Positions 31,771 through 42,848 of a stretch of DNA of 64,000 nt are shown piece after piece. The notes under the pieces were generated by a model, which saw nothing but the letters and a program-made list of their open reading frames with translations, made no database searches and was not told the origin of the DNA. The stretch is from NCBI GenBank assembly GCA_002917075.1, contig NTMA01000103.1, positions 62,001-126,000 on the forward strand. Direction: 5' to 3'. A program made the translations under genes and the position numbers. Position 1 is the first letter of the stretch. Every line of letters begins with the position of its first letter. The stretch is from Hawksworthiomyces lignivorus (taxonomy: Eukaryota > Ascomycota > Sordariomycetes > Ophiostomatales > Ophiostomataceae).

Positions 31771-31990
31771 GCAGCAGCAGGAGCAGCTACCGCAGCAAGC
31801 CCAGCCTATGAACGATGTCGACATGGACGTCGAGCTGTCTCAGGAACACCAGCAGCAACATCAGCAGCAGGAGCAGCAGCAGGAGCAGCAGCACAAGTCA
31901 GGCCCTTGGCGGTCCCACACCGTTGAGGCCATCAAGAAGGCCAGGGAGGAGGAGGAGAAAGAGACGTTTCTGCCCACCCGGATTGTTTGA
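31739..31990 (+). CDS. CAG/CAA-rich exon encoding poly-Gln and a basic/acidic C-terminus (partial or small gene)
   Basis: A plus-strand frame opens after an in-frame TAG that could be a splice acceptor (GACTAG), runs through about 16 Gln/Glu codons, QLPQQAQP, then MNDVDMDVELSQEHQQQ, more Gln, and ends WRSHTVEAIKKAREEEEKET, FLPTRIV, stop. From the Met at 31808 it would be a 60-residue protein. Pyrimidine-rich sequence upstream (31606-31735) resembles a 5' leader. The C-terminal 25 residues look like a real conserved protein end, which argues against pure repeat. It could be the last exon of a gene using the GTAAGA donor at 31565, the 3' remnant of a lost gene, or a small standalone protein. 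Confidence 0.35.
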
Positions 31991-33257
31991 AGAGGGGGGT
32001 TTTTTTTTCTAAATTTTTTTGAACCTATTTTTCTCTTCTTTTTTTATGAAATAAATTGATCCCTTATTCTCTCACAATTGTTCCTTCACTTCTAACTCGT
32101 AAAAGAGCTGGTCCCATTATAGGTCTAGACACTTATTGTTTTGTCTGAAGAAGGGGAAAGCATAGACTCTTTACGACAGAACATAGTGTGGTGATTCTCG
32201 GCATCAAGACAAGGCGTCAAGATTGTCATATTGATCCAGATATTTGCCGGAACGCGGAAGCTTCTGGCGGAGAAGTACACAGAGGGCCCGCTGCCGTGAG
32301 CCGCCGCGATGACGACCAGACAAACTGCTTCTGCAGCCTTTCCTCCGCCAGACGATTACCATCACGCCCGCTGTATATGTTGAGTTTTGTCTCTTGTATA
32401 GTATCAATGGGTTTCACCTCAAGTTAGAGTTTGCTCTACTTTTCTTGGGGCATCTTGACGGCGACTGCGGCGCAGAGGATGTTGTAGTCTCCGATGATAA
32501 TTTGAAAGGCTTGGGGCCAGTGGTGTGGTAGGGCTAGATCGTTGCGTGCTAGCCTATAGTTGTAGTGGTAGGCGGTATAATTATGACTAGATGTTGCTTT
32601 GTAGGACGGTTTGAGACGTACAGTACTCTTGTAGAGGTGAAAAAAAAAAATGAAAGAGTTATTTTGGGCGAATTCGGAGGCATAAAGACTGGTGGCGTCA
32701 TTGTTCGCGGTCTGTAGGACTGTTTCATCTCTTCTCCTTTTACACTGGACTGCGTATGTCTTTTAAGAATAGGAATTTTAGCTATCCTTTCCTATTACTT
32801 AACAGTACTGTTGTTATTTCTGTTACTACTTAATTTTGTTTATTTAGATCTTCTTTTGTCTGGAGCAGAGCATCTTTGTTACGAAGAAGCTCTTGTCTTA
32901 AAGGGTAGTTTATAAAGAAGGATATAAGATTAAAAGAGTATTTTTCTCCAATTGATTCTCCTTGTGTCTTGGTCTTGGGTGTGGGAATGGGGAATTGGAA
33001 ACTTGGTACATCTAGTTAAGTTCTTTGGTGATCTTTGTCGTAATGTTAACAAAGAGAGCACTGGTTCTTGCTAACCATATTAAAACGCTTTCTTAATATG
33101 CTCTCATTAAAAAAATAACACAGGATTATGCTATTCCAGAAGTGGGTAAGCAACCCGGCGCCACTTCGTGGGCGATCGCCCTCCTTTCGTTCTCTTCTGC
33201 CCGGGCGGTACAGCAATGCCCTCCTCCGGGGCCGCTGTGCGCTTTACTGGCTTTGGT
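31991..33257. other. AT-rich gene-free stretch
   Basis: T- and A-rich sequence with several homopolymer runs (for example A10 at 32641-32650). The ORFs at 32188-32427 have no motif. I see no gene. Confidence 0.55.
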
Positions 33258-33530
33258 TTACTGGGCTTGCTCGGTCTGATTGGATTGCTTGGCTCGCGGT
33301 TTGTTTGCTGCCTCTTGTCGGCGCGACCAGTCCAGCAGCTGCGGATTGGCCATCAAAGAAGCGAGAGCAGCTTGAGCTTCGAAGAGGCCGTTGCCGTTGA
33401 GAGCCCCTGATATGGTGACGGACGTGACGACAAGTGCAGCGGCAAACGCAGCGACGAACACGACGGAAAATGCGACAGCATAACAAGTGATAGAAATATA
33501 CTTACTCCTTGAAGGCAGTGTCAGTGTCAT
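33258..33530 (-). CDS. Possible small single-pass membrane protein
   Basis: From Met at 33530 the frame gives 90 residues: a short N-terminus, one strong membrane segment (CYAVAFSVVFVAAFAAALVVTSVTI) and a polar tail beginning SGALNGNGLFEAQAALASLM. Codon use is GC-rich at third positions, unlike the flanks, which favours real coding. Against it: a consensus GTAAGT donor lies just after the eighth codon, so this could be an exon-intron border. An overlapping plus-strand ORF (33128-33400) also exists. Unrecognised family. Confidence 0.35.
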   Translation of the reverse strand: MTLTLPSRSKYISITCYAVAFSVVFVAAFAAALVVTSVTISGALNGNGLFEAQAALASLMANPQLLDWSRRQEAANKPRAKQSNQTEQAQ

Positions 33531-34649
33531 AATTGTTTTTTGTGCAGAGGTACCTGGCTGTGCCACGCGGCGTGGCTTTCCCATTTTGTAACCTCTCATT
33601 ACCTTCCATTGTTGTTAGAAGCGAGCGGCTGATTACGACCCACCGACGAACCGGATTCGGTCGTCTTACTAGGCTTTGCAAATGCCGTATAAACGTTCTT
33701 TGTCTAGCGAGTTTTGCTACGAATGTGTAGCGATGAACAGATGCATCTCGGCTGCTTAAAACAGCCTGCCGCTTTGTTTTCGCACTTGGATGCCAAATGT
33801 GGCGTATCGCTTGTTAAGTAAAGAAACATTATGCGCAGAGTCTGGTCTGTACTGGAAGTGGCACAAAGACCATCGTTGCGTATACCGACCCACGATAATT
33901 CACTTTATATCCTCTTTTACCTAGAGCCGGGTATGCCAGGTGCTTCAGGAGCTTTGTACAGAGCCAGAGAAAAAGGCCACTTGATATCATGATCGAGAGC
34001 GAATCAGAAACCCGCCCCAGGGCAGAGATACACGAATTCCAAAGTGTACTAAATGTAGGTAGGAAGTTGCTACAAAAAGAAGCGACTTAATACCATATCT
34101 CACAAACACGGCAAGGTACCGGTCATGTCTTTTAATCGAGCGCTGTATCTAGAGTTGAACTTAAATCAAAGCCTTGATAAAAGAAGCAAAAAATTTAGAT
34201 TCTTGTAGATCTCCGTCTTGTACAAGCTTTGGTGCCTCGCAGCACAAAAGGAGAGAATGTGAGTTAAAACGTTGACATCTCATCTGGCCCTTTCGGCAAA
34301 ATACAGAGCAATTCCGCATCGAAGCTGCAGCAGCCTAGTGATGGATTTCGGCCGGCTGTATTATAAAACGGATATATTCGAAACAACACAACTTCAAACA
34401 CGGATAGACCTCAGATCATTGCGCTGCAGGTTGAAATCATTGATACGAGTGGCGTTGATCTTAGATCTTTTCCTTTTCTATTGTGTATTTGGCATCGATA
34501 ATCAGAAATTAGAGCAATGGTAATCATATCTACCATACTGCATATCTCTTAAACATTGTGTACACTATTTCTAGGAACAGTCTCAGCCTCTAGATTCTCT
34601 CTTAGTCAATTCGTGCTGTTCGCTGAGTTGTGTCCAATTAAGGAATGAG
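33531..34649. other. Intergenic, upstream of the kinase
   Basis: No coding motif on either strand. The promoter and leader of the kinase gene should lie here. Confidence 0.6.
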
Positions 34650-36953
34650 ATGGACAAACGACTTAGTAGCCTAGCCGTCCCTTCCGAGGCAAAGGCCAAG
34701 GCCATCGAAGAAGCCAGAAAGACGCAGGCTGCCGTCTTACGAGAGTGCACCGCTGCCGGCAGAGATCCACCACCATACATTCTTTCTGAGCTAATCGGCA
34801 AGGGGAGCTTCGGTCGTGTATTCAAAGCGACTGCGGGCAATTCAGACCAATTAGTTGCCGTCAAAATCATCAGTATTGAAGAAGGTGATGTGGTGGGAGG
34901 CGGGATTGCCAGCAGCGCCGCACCGGCACCCACAGAAGCAGCAGGAGGAATTTCACCGGAAACAACAGCGGCTGCTGTTGACACGTTTGGAAACATTCTG
35001 AAGGAGATCAGCACACTCAAGCTCTTGGGAGCCAGCGGCGCCCGCAACATCAATGTTGTACTCGACTCGCTGCTCGTTGGCCCGTCGGTATGGATGGTCA
35101 TGGAATATTGCGCTGGCGGCAGTGTTGCTACGCTAATGCGGCCAACGGGCTATCTTCCGGAGAAGTGGATCGTTCCCATCCTGCGCGAAGTTGCTGAAGC
35201 AATCTTCTGGGTGCATCGCCAGGGCATCATCCATCGGGACATCAAATGCGCCAACGTGCTGGTCACGGAGGCAGGAGGCATCCAACTTTGCGACTTTGGC
35301 GTGGCGGGGATCATCGAGTCCACCTTTGATAAGCGGCGCACAGTGACAGGAACGCTCCATTGGATGGCACCTGAGCTGTTCAACCCCGGCGTGTCATACG
35401 GCACGGAAGTAGACATCTGGGCATTCGGATCAATGGCGTATGAAGTGGCTTCGGGCCTTCCACCAAATGCAACAATGGCTATCGATCTATCTGAATTTGG
35501 ATCATACTTGAAGCAGAATTGTCCACGTCTCATCGGGAACCAGTATTCTTCGGTGCTAAAAGATCTGGTTGCGTTTTGTATGGTTCATGATCGGAAACAA
35601 CGGCCGTCCATCGAGCAAGTGCAAATGCATCCATATATAGCAAACACAGCCAGCACGCACCCGACAGCGTCGCTGCTGACTCTTCTCTCAGCGTACAGAC
35701 TTTGGCAGTCACGCGGCGGCGGCCGAAGATCCTTGTTCTCAGCAGGTGGTGCTCGGAGTATGGCTGACACGGAGCCGAAAATGCATTTACCAGATTGGGA
35801 TTTCAGTAACAGCAATGATGACGACAACGACGAGGTCGACAATGACGACGATGACGATGATGATAGCAATGCCAAAGGCTCCTTTGCTCTGGACTATGAG
35901 GCCAATACCTTGGCGGTTTATGAAGCATATGGCATTTCATTTGATGAGAGTCCAGTACCGACACCAGCATTCCCAGGCCGTCCTACTCCACCACCCCAGT
36001 CACGCCGCCGTCGCCGCCAGCCGCCAGCCATCAAACCTCTTCCAGTCCCGCTAGAGAAAGTTTTCAACCCTAACACAATCACCAACTACCAGGACAATGC
36101 TCGTGCTGTGTATGGGCGGCACCCTACTAATTTATCTCCGCCTGCGTCGGACCTGCCTTTGCGAGATTACGGCAAACGAAGCTCAGTTCGAGAGTCCTTA
36201 ATTGATCTTGATCTATCCAGCGCAGTACAAAGCCAGGATAATACTACAGGACCAGCCGACGATACCATACGTCCCAGACACAAGTCAAATGGCTCGAATA
36301 TTGACCAGATGCGCCACCGTACGCAAGACTGGACATTCCCTCTGCCAAAATCCCCATCAGAAACGATGGATAAATCCGACATACCACGAATAAAGGAACC
36401 CAATGCTGTGGCTGATGCCTTGCCCTTGATGGATAAGAATAATAATAGCAAAAATCAAAATAATCGGGTCTCAGCCATTAGCCTGATTGATTTGGATGCT
36501 AGTTTTGTTGATGACAGTCAAGCTCAACGCCGTCCCTCTATGTCACACAATGACGATGCTGGAACCGGCTCAGATAATGACGATATGCCTTTTGAATTCG
36601 ACTTGATTCGGCCTAATGTCGGTCATAGCCATGAGCCATCGATTTATGTATCCGATAGCACCATAGGCCTGCACACCTCCAGCAAAGGTGAACAGCACAA
36701 TCGTCAAGACCGAGCTCCAGTCTACCAACGTTTGAGCAGATGGGCAAATGATTCTCCTCGATCGCTGCCACCCTTGCCGCCAGTGCCGCTTCCTCCGTCA
36801 ATCAACGTTCTGCAAGGATTGGCCGCACGGAATGAGGCGAAGAACGAGTTGCTGCGAATTCTCTCTAGTCTAGGTGAGCATTTGCAGATAGCAACACAAA
36901 CTCTCGAAAGCCTCCCTGTTAGGAATTTGCGGCGAAATAATGTGAGCAGCTAG
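34650..36953 (+). CDS. STE20/GCK-type serine/threonine protein kinase
   Basis: Intronless, 767 residues. The kinase domain spans about 43-330: P-loop IGKGSFGRV, Lys72 in VAVKI, catalytic HRDIKCAN (His195-Asp197), DFGVAG (215-220), activation loop VTGTLHWMAPELF and DIWAFGSMAYEVASG. The GTxxWMAPE and HRDIKxAN patterns place it in the STE20 superfamily, germinal-centre-kinase branch (Sps1/Sid1/Don3-like). A 35-residue Ala/Gly/Pro-rich insertion separates beta-3 Lys72 from the alpha-C Glu119, which is longer than usual. Residues 331-767 look disordered, with an acidic Asp run near 395-410, Pro-rich PTPPPQSRRRRR, Ser-rich repeats and three SLIDLD-like repeats (ESLIDLDLSS, AISLIDLDASF, PFEFDLI-type), possibly docking sites. 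GCK kinases in fungi act in septation, polarity and stress signalling; the exact orthologue is not resolved. Confidence 0.9.
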   Translation: MDKRLSSLAVPSEAKAKAIEEARKTQAAVLRECTAAGRDPPPYILSELIGKGSFGRVFKATAGNSDQLVAVKIISIEEGDVVGGGIASSAAPAPTEAAGGISPETTAAAVDTFGNILKEISTLKLLGASGARNINVVLDSLLVGPSVWMVMEYCAGGSVATLMRPTGYLPEKWIVPILREVAEAIFWVHRQGIIHRDIKCANVLVTEAGGIQLCDFGVAGIIESTFDKRRTVTGTLHWMAPELFNPGVSYGTEVDIWAFGSMAYEVASGLPPNATMAIDLSEFGSYLKQNCPRLIGNQYSSVLKDLVAFCMVHDRKQRPSIEQVQMHPYIANTASTHPTASLLTLLSAYRLWQSRGGGRRSLFSAGGARSMADTEPKMHLPDWDFSNSNDDDNDEVDNDDDDDDDSNAKGSFALDYEANTLAVYEAYGISFDESPVPTPAFPGRPTPPPQSRRRRRQPPAIKPLPVPLEKVFNPNTITNYQDNARAVYGRHPTNLSPPASDLPLRDYGKRSSVRESLIDLDLSSAVQSQDNTTGPADDTIRPRHKSNGSNIDQMRHRTQDWTFPLPKSPSETMDKSDIPRIKEPNAVADALPLMDKNNNSKNQNNRVSAISLIDLDASFVDDSQAQRRPSMSHNDDAGTGSDNDDMPFEFDLIRPNVGHSHEPSIYVSDSTIGLHTSSKGEQHNRQDRAPVYQRLSRWANDSPRSLPPLPPVPLPPSINVLQGLAARNEAKNELLRILSSLGEHLQIATQTLESLPVRNLRRNNVSS

Positions 36954-38005
36954 GCTCGTTGTCACCGGAATTTATTTTTGCTTTAACCAAAATGTAAAAT
37001 GCGGACCAAAACAGCTTTAAATGATATCAAAATTGTAAATATCTGCCATGTGTGAACGAAATAAGGGGCAAGGAGACACTGTTCAGGGAGAAATGTATAA
37101 CGGAACGGTAAACGAAATCTCGACTTCGCCTTAGGATCTCGGAGGCCAATAGAAGGAATATCGGCAAGGCCTTTTTTGATATACCGGAAGGGCGTCTATT
37201 GCCATACTACTCTTAAACGGAAATAAGGACTAAGGAATGACTGCTAGGCGTAAATGGCATGCCTGCAAAATGCATTGATGCTTTGGTAGATAAATTGACC
37301 AGAGCGCTGGACTTTACCTCCAGTGCAGGACACGTATGTATCGCAATGCTACGGACTGGGCCTGTCGGTGCGACATATCGTTGGTAGCAAAACTTGTTGA
37401 GATTTTTCTATTTTGAGGCACAAGGCTCTTTCCGTCCTCGTTTCCAAGTTCTGCTACGGAAAATTCGATATGTTAACAGCTCTTAGCCGCGGTAATAGAC
37501 CATATCGTGAATCGAACATCGCCTTGTACAGCACCGCCTTGAGCTCAACTGGGATGTATGTCATTGTGAAAGGCGGCATTCGCTCATACAGAGTCTGCCC
37601 ACACTGATTTTCTTATTTTGCAGTTGCCGATCTGCTCTCCGCAAAGAGTCAAGTTCACTTCTGGTTAACTTACATTGCTCCGTGCTACGTAACAAAATTC
37701 TCTTGAAGCCATTTTGAATGACAGGGGTGCTCAGGGGTCCATTGGTGGGTCACGGGGCGAAGTTGCGAGCCATCAATCTCCGCGCCGACACTCCAACATT
37801 GTGTTTACAAGGCATACTTCGGAGTTTCCTGGGTAGCTCTGGAGGCTTAAATAACCTTAAACGTAGAATAGCAGCCGCAGACATCATTAGGCGCTCAATG
37901 ACTTTGTTCTCCTTACATTCTTCGAGTTTTTTGTAACTCTCACTCCTGACCATATCCAAGCCATGTAATATCACAATCGACAACAGCCACAGCAGTATTT
38001 TCATA
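36954..38005. other. Intergenic
   Basis: 3' flank of the kinase and promoter of the DUF7136 gene. ORFs at 37413-37936 have no motif. I see nothing else. Confidence 0.6.
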
Positions 38006-38902
38006 ATGGCTCCCCTTTGTGTATGGAGGGTCGCTTCGGCCTTTGCGCGTTTCGTTGGTCTTGCCGGCCTCATTGCCAGTTCTGCTAGTATGCTAGCGCT
38101 TGGCGCTGACGTCTCAGCCAACAGATTGTTAAACATGGAGGTCGACGTCATCTTTCCTCGCAATGAGACATACGAAATGCCAGGGGTCCTCCCGATTGCT
38201 TTTGCCATTCAAAACTTTACGCCTCTGCCTCAGTTCGGCAACTTCACTCTCTATTGGAATATCATGCCCTACGCCGACGATGGCAACGAGCCGGGTGGCA
38301 TCACATTTGACACAGGCAAATTTGTACTTCCCAATAACACTGGCGGCGAGAATCCACTTATCCTGGTGGCTTACACCAATGTATCGCAATGGTACAATCA
38401 GGCTCGGCCCCAGGACAACGACCGATTCATGTTGTCGATGTTCCCAGAGTGGGATAATATTTCCATATGGTGTGAACCAGGCAGAGGCTGGGATGTATCG
38501 CATACCATGTTCTCGATTCTCACACCGTACCTGAAATCACGAAACATTACGGCTCCAGCCCCCGACATCATAGAGGCGCCAGATTGCCCAGCATTCGGCT
38601 CGGCTGTATCGATGTGGCGCAATACAACCTCCACAAACGATACTCAGACGTGCCCCTATATCATCGAGTCAAATCCAACCGCAAGTGGAGGCTCGCCTTG
38701 TGCGGTGACAATTGACGCGGCGGCCAAATCTAGCATAGCCAGCAAGGCAACCAGTCTAGCCTCGGCGGATGTTCTAGCAACGGAGGCCACGCCGATGGCT
38801 ACGCCGACGCCAACCAATGCCGCCGTTGCCGGGAGCCGCAATCAGCCACTAGGACCAGTTTTTGCAGTAGTTGGTGTGGTGTATTGTTTGATGTCCCAGT
38901 GA
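38006..38902 (+). CDS. Secreted/surface DUF7136 protein
   Basis: Intronless, 298 residues. A hydrophobic leader (FVGLAGLIASSASMLALGADV) is followed by the DUF7136 pattern from my memory of the family: VDVIFPRNETYEMPGVLPIA, FAIQNFTPLPQFGNFTLYWN, then about five N-glycosylation sequons and paired Cys residues (WCEPGRGW, APDCPAFG, CPYIIES, CAVTIDA). A Ser/Thr/Ala-rich stretch (about 240-280) and a hydrophobic end (GPVFAVVGVVYCLMSQ) suggest GPI attachment, so it is probably a wall or membrane-surface glycoprotein. Function is unknown for the family. No introns and no close functional neighbour. Confidence 0.8.
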   Translation: MAPLCVWRVASAFARFVGLAGLIASSASMLALGADVSANRLLNMEVDVIFPRNETYEMPGVLPIAFAIQNFTPLPQFGNFTLYWNIMPYADDGNEPGGITFDTGKFVLPNNTGGENPLILVAYTNVSQWYNQARPQDNDRFMLSMFPEWDNISIWCEPGRGWDVSHTMFSILTPYLKSRNITAPAPDIIEAPDCPAFGSAVSMWRNTTSTNDTQTCPYIIESNPTASGGSPCAVTIDAAAKSSIASKATSLASADVLATEATPMATPTPTNAAVAGSRNQPLGPVFAVVGVVYCLMSQ

Positions 38903-41533
38903 TTGGCGAGACGTGGAGGGGAGATTGTCTGTTCAGTACAGGGTGACGGTGCGTAATGCTGCGTGTGTGTTAATCATAATCACCTACTTTCTAAAAGGTT
39001 CAAATGGACAACGAGGATAGGAAAGGCGCTATTTTGGATAACTTTGATTTCTCTGCATTCTTACTCGATACTTGCCTCATTTCGGACCCTAGTGGTGGAA
39101 AACAAAATAATGGAAAAGGAAGCAAATGATCCACCTCTCCAGCGAGGCTACTAGCATGAATGAGCTGTCAATTGGAGCGTCCCATGCAGGTGTGCACCTG
39201 TAGGCGGCAGGCCAAGGCCGCAACTCCGGAGCGGGATAAGGAATGGGAGGGGACACTGGTGCCCAAGTTCATCTGTTCTGGTTCATCCAACCCCCTCGTT
39301 CATTTATATTTTTCTGCAGCAGCCTGTCCCTCTCTCCTTGTCTGCCACCTCTGTCGAAATGATAATAAGGCGAAGCTGCATTGAGTGGCTAGTTCTTTGT
39401 AAACTATTTTTGCATCTTCCTCGGGACTTGTCCAATTGAATCTTTATGCAGAGGGTGGTGGCGTGAATACCATTTCAAAGAACCAAGGCACATATCTCCT
39501 TGCTGAGCAACAGAGGAAGGCTGGAGACAAAATTCCTCACGAGAAAGGGGAAAGGACAAGGAGACAAAAAAAGAACAGAAAAAGCGTTCTCTTAGTCTTT
39601 CACACTTTCCACTACCACACTTCCCCTCGCTTTGCCTTGCCAACGCAGCAGTCGCAATAACGTCTGTATATTATCCTCCGGAGGTTCAACTTGCCAACAC
39701 ACAAATTGAATGGCAAATTCTCCCCGCTAATCTTCTCTCCTGCTTCGTTCATCGAAAATCCCCTCCTTTTATTACATTTTCTCCCCTCTTGTTCGCCTGC
39801 ACAAATTCGGCTTTAAACCCGTCGCCCAGATCAAATCGCTCAGAATTTACACAGAAGCACAGCCCAATAGGCCACTGGTGGCGTCAAAACTAAGCAGTGA
39901 ATTTGAAAGAGGAAGATTGTTGCTCGACAGGAGATAGAGATATCCAATATGCCAGCACCTGCATTGATTGGAAGAGGGCAGGTTCCTAGAACGTGTGCGA
40001 CATCGTCGTCTCCTTCCTAGGTCTTATCCAGGTTCCTGCCTGTTTGAGAAATACAAGGCGTGCCAGCCGAACATGTAATTAGTCGATCTTACGTGCGCAT
40101 GCCGTTAATTTTTGATTCGCTCGTCGACCCTTTTCCCAATTATTTTTGTCTCCCATTTCTACCCACAATCAACACCACCATCACGGCATACTGCGGCAAA
40201 GCATGAAGTATAGCAGCCAGGAAAATTGTTTGGGTGAGTGAAGGGGTCAGAGTTCAAAATTGAACCTTCTCTTCTTCTCCTTTAACCCTTCTGTTCATCT
40301 GCTAGACTCATTGTTATCTCGCCATCTTTCTGTTTGGCCAACTTCGTGTTCGTGGAGAGACTCCTCCTAGATCAGGCTCAACTTTGACACTGCGACTTGT
40401 TGCTGCGTGTAAGTGCCCAACGATACACTAGCTCGTGTGCCACGAATCCTTTGTTGAATTGCAATCTCCTTTTTCTTCACTGTCTACTCCCTGCAAAGAG
40501 TGCTGTATGCCTCTTGGATATTATTACTATATCATTTATAAGTTGGCTCACTGTTATAATGAAATGAACGGGCGATCAGGCAGGGAATATGTTGCTTTCT
40601 CCGGGCTGGTCAAAGTCGGCCCAACATATCAGGCCCAATATCGAAAGCGGCGCACATGTTCTAGTTAATATGCCAAATGCATCTGGGGTTAGATGTGCAC
40701 ATGCGAATGGGAAAGGCCATGGCAAACACCGGCAAGCCTAGCTACAGAAAACTACGTCCATTCCTCTCGTGGTATCAGAACAGCTGTTGCATCTGGTTGA
40801 CTGTCTACCTTTCCGCGGCGGCTGTAATGTGAATCCATCAACAAACATGCAGCTCGTCTGCAACCTCCTCTGCGTTGCCCCATCCGCTTGCATGCATTGT
40901 CGTGCCAATCCAATCTCACCGTTTTCCTGCAACGGCAGAAAGGCCCTAACTTGTTAATTGTGCATGCCCATTCACATTATGCGATCGTCTTCGTGTTGTC
41001 TCCCGCTCTCCTCCCTCGATATCCTGTGCAGGCGATTCCGAGCGGAGCGAAGCTTTGCTATCCCCCCACTCCAAGGAAGGTTAAAAAGCCTCCGTCTTCC
41101 TCCACGCGAGAAGCCCTCATTGTCTCCGCAGTCTTGCATGATGCCTGCTTGATCTGTCTTTGTGTCTTGTCTTGTTTTGTTTCGTCTTTTTCAATTCTTC
41201 TTGTCGTTAATTCTATTGTTAATTTTGCTCTTCAAATCGGCTTCGTCCACTCCTTTTATCTTGGCGCTGCACAATCGGATTATGCTGTTTGGCTACGCTC
41301 ATCAGCTTTCTTTGCTTTATCCTCTTCTTATATACATACGCTTTCTGGCCAGATCTGTACTACCCAATCGGTCAGCCCAACAAACACCCAACGAACTGCC
41401 TCTTTGCCATTACACACCCCTGACAGGCCCCAAAAACCACTGTCCATTTGTCGTTCTGTGTCGTATTACACGGCATTTACACCGCTTTTCTTGCCTTGCT
41501 TTGCCTTGCACTTCTCTACAAGTAGGAGTTTAA
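38903..41533. other. 2.6-kb gene-free stretch
   Basis: No gene on either strand. The last 600 bp (about 40940-41530) are strongly pyrimidine-rich on the plus strand and keep a long frame open (40888-41685) that looks like leader sequence, not protein. Confidence 0.55.
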
Positions 41534-42055
41534 ATGTATATCCCAGCTGTTCGGCTGCTGCAGCCTCCCCTGAGACCTGTCACTTTTCCATTTCACTTGA
41601 CATCTCCAGTAACGGCCCAGTCGCCGATTTTACAATCTGGGACGGGCCGTCCGGACTTACTACAGCTGGTCGTTCTTTGTATTAGGGCTACCGCTCATCG
41701 GGGATTCACAAAAGTATGTGAGCTATTCGCTGCTGGACAAGGATATGAAGCAGGCAAGAAACGGGACGACGGCCTCAACCGCAACGGATTGGTTAGACGA
41801 CAGACAAGTTCCTCTCAAGCAACCAATGTCACAATTGGCGTGGTTGTGGGCGTCTGTATCGCTGTTTTCTTGGTAGCTGCTTTCGGCTTTTTGTATCGGT
41901 ACCGCTATACGGTACGGTTCACAAACCGGAGAAAGCATCGACATACACGGCACAGGTCTGGAGGCTCCAAGTCATCGAAATCGTTCCGCTCGAATTCCGA
42001 CAGTGCACCACCCACCCCTGCAGTGGGTCCATCCGAGCCACCTCCCGACGGCTGA
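41534..42055 (+). CDS. Small single-pass membrane protein, conserved C-terminal half
   Basis: The supported part is the C-terminal 100 residues: KKRDDGLNRNGLVRRQTSSS, one membrane helix (VTIGVVVGVCIAVFLVAAFGFLY), then a strongly basic His/Arg/Ser-rich tail (NRRKHRHTRHRSGGSKSSKS) and a Pro-rich end with PSEPPPDG. This layout is familiar from uncharacterised sordariomycete proteins: short outer part, one helix, basic cytosolic tail. The first 70 residues from the ATG at 41534 look like untranslated leader, and the true start is probably in an upstream exon joined near 41731-41742 (ACAAG before GATATGAAG). I could not fix that exon. Function unknown. Confidence 0.55.
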   Translation: MYIPAVRLLQPPLRPVTFPFHLTSPVTAQSPILQSGTGRPDLLQLVVLCIRATAHRGFTKVCELFAAGQGYEAGKKRDDGLNRNGLVRRQTSSSQATNVTIGVVVGVCIAVFLVAAFGFLYRYRYTVRFTNRRKHRHTRHRSGGSKSSKSFRSNSDSAPPTPAVGPSEPPPDG

Positions 42056-42848
42056 CGACAGCCTCTGAGTGGAGGCGCGGACAGAGCAACAAAGAATTTG
42101 GTCATATTGAGTTTCATAGGAGAACTTTCGCACGTTCAAGGCCAACGTCTTTTCCTTTCGAGTGAGATTTTTCCGTCGTTCAAGGCCAGTATCGGCGATA
42201 GCTACAGTTGGTGAGTTTGGATAAGCCAAGCATGCCGCTGTTTAGTATCCCAATATCGGTGTATGATTGTATGTTTTCGTCTTCTTTGGATAGTTCCTCA
42301 TTGTTCACTTTGATTCACGTTCGGTTCTGCGCTCAACCCATCTCTATTCCTCTATTTACGTGGTTTCATATCTCAGTCTGTTAATTTTTACTTTTTCAAT
42401 GTTTCCTTTACGTGCCAACGGATTATGGCGTTGTGTTTTGGAGCTCGTCACCGAGACAGTATTGTTGGTCCTGGATTAGGGTTGGAAGACAAAAGCAGTA
42501 ATGACTTGGGAATGCATTGATTGTCGTGTCTGATAAATTTTATTTTATTTTTAAACCTCCTTGCTTGATGCGATGTGTCGGTCTTGTTAATATTACAAAT
42601 CTTGTGGCTCATGTCCGTACTTGGATTATTCCATGGTCATATTCCAACTTTATGATTTCACAGGTAAATATTCTAGATACTCCTTGGCTGTGATTCGGTA
42701 CTTGTGTGCAGTCCAGTTGCCCACCTTGTACAGCATAAGACTCCGGCAAGGGTGCGCCTCCCCCAAGACAGCGGATTCATCCATATACGGAGGAGGCTGT
42801 CGGTTGCGTATGGAGATATGCGATTTATTTTGACAACCGCCACTTTGT
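42056..42848. other. Intergenic between convergent genes
   Basis: 3' flanks of the small membrane protein (plus) and LSM3 (minus). I see nothing coding. Confidence 0.6.

Noticed and set aside
40888..41685. 265-residue plus-strand ORF
   Set aside because: Frame through pyrimidine-rich leader sequence; Ser/Phe/Leu/Cys-rich with no motif. More likely untranslated leader of the small membrane protein.
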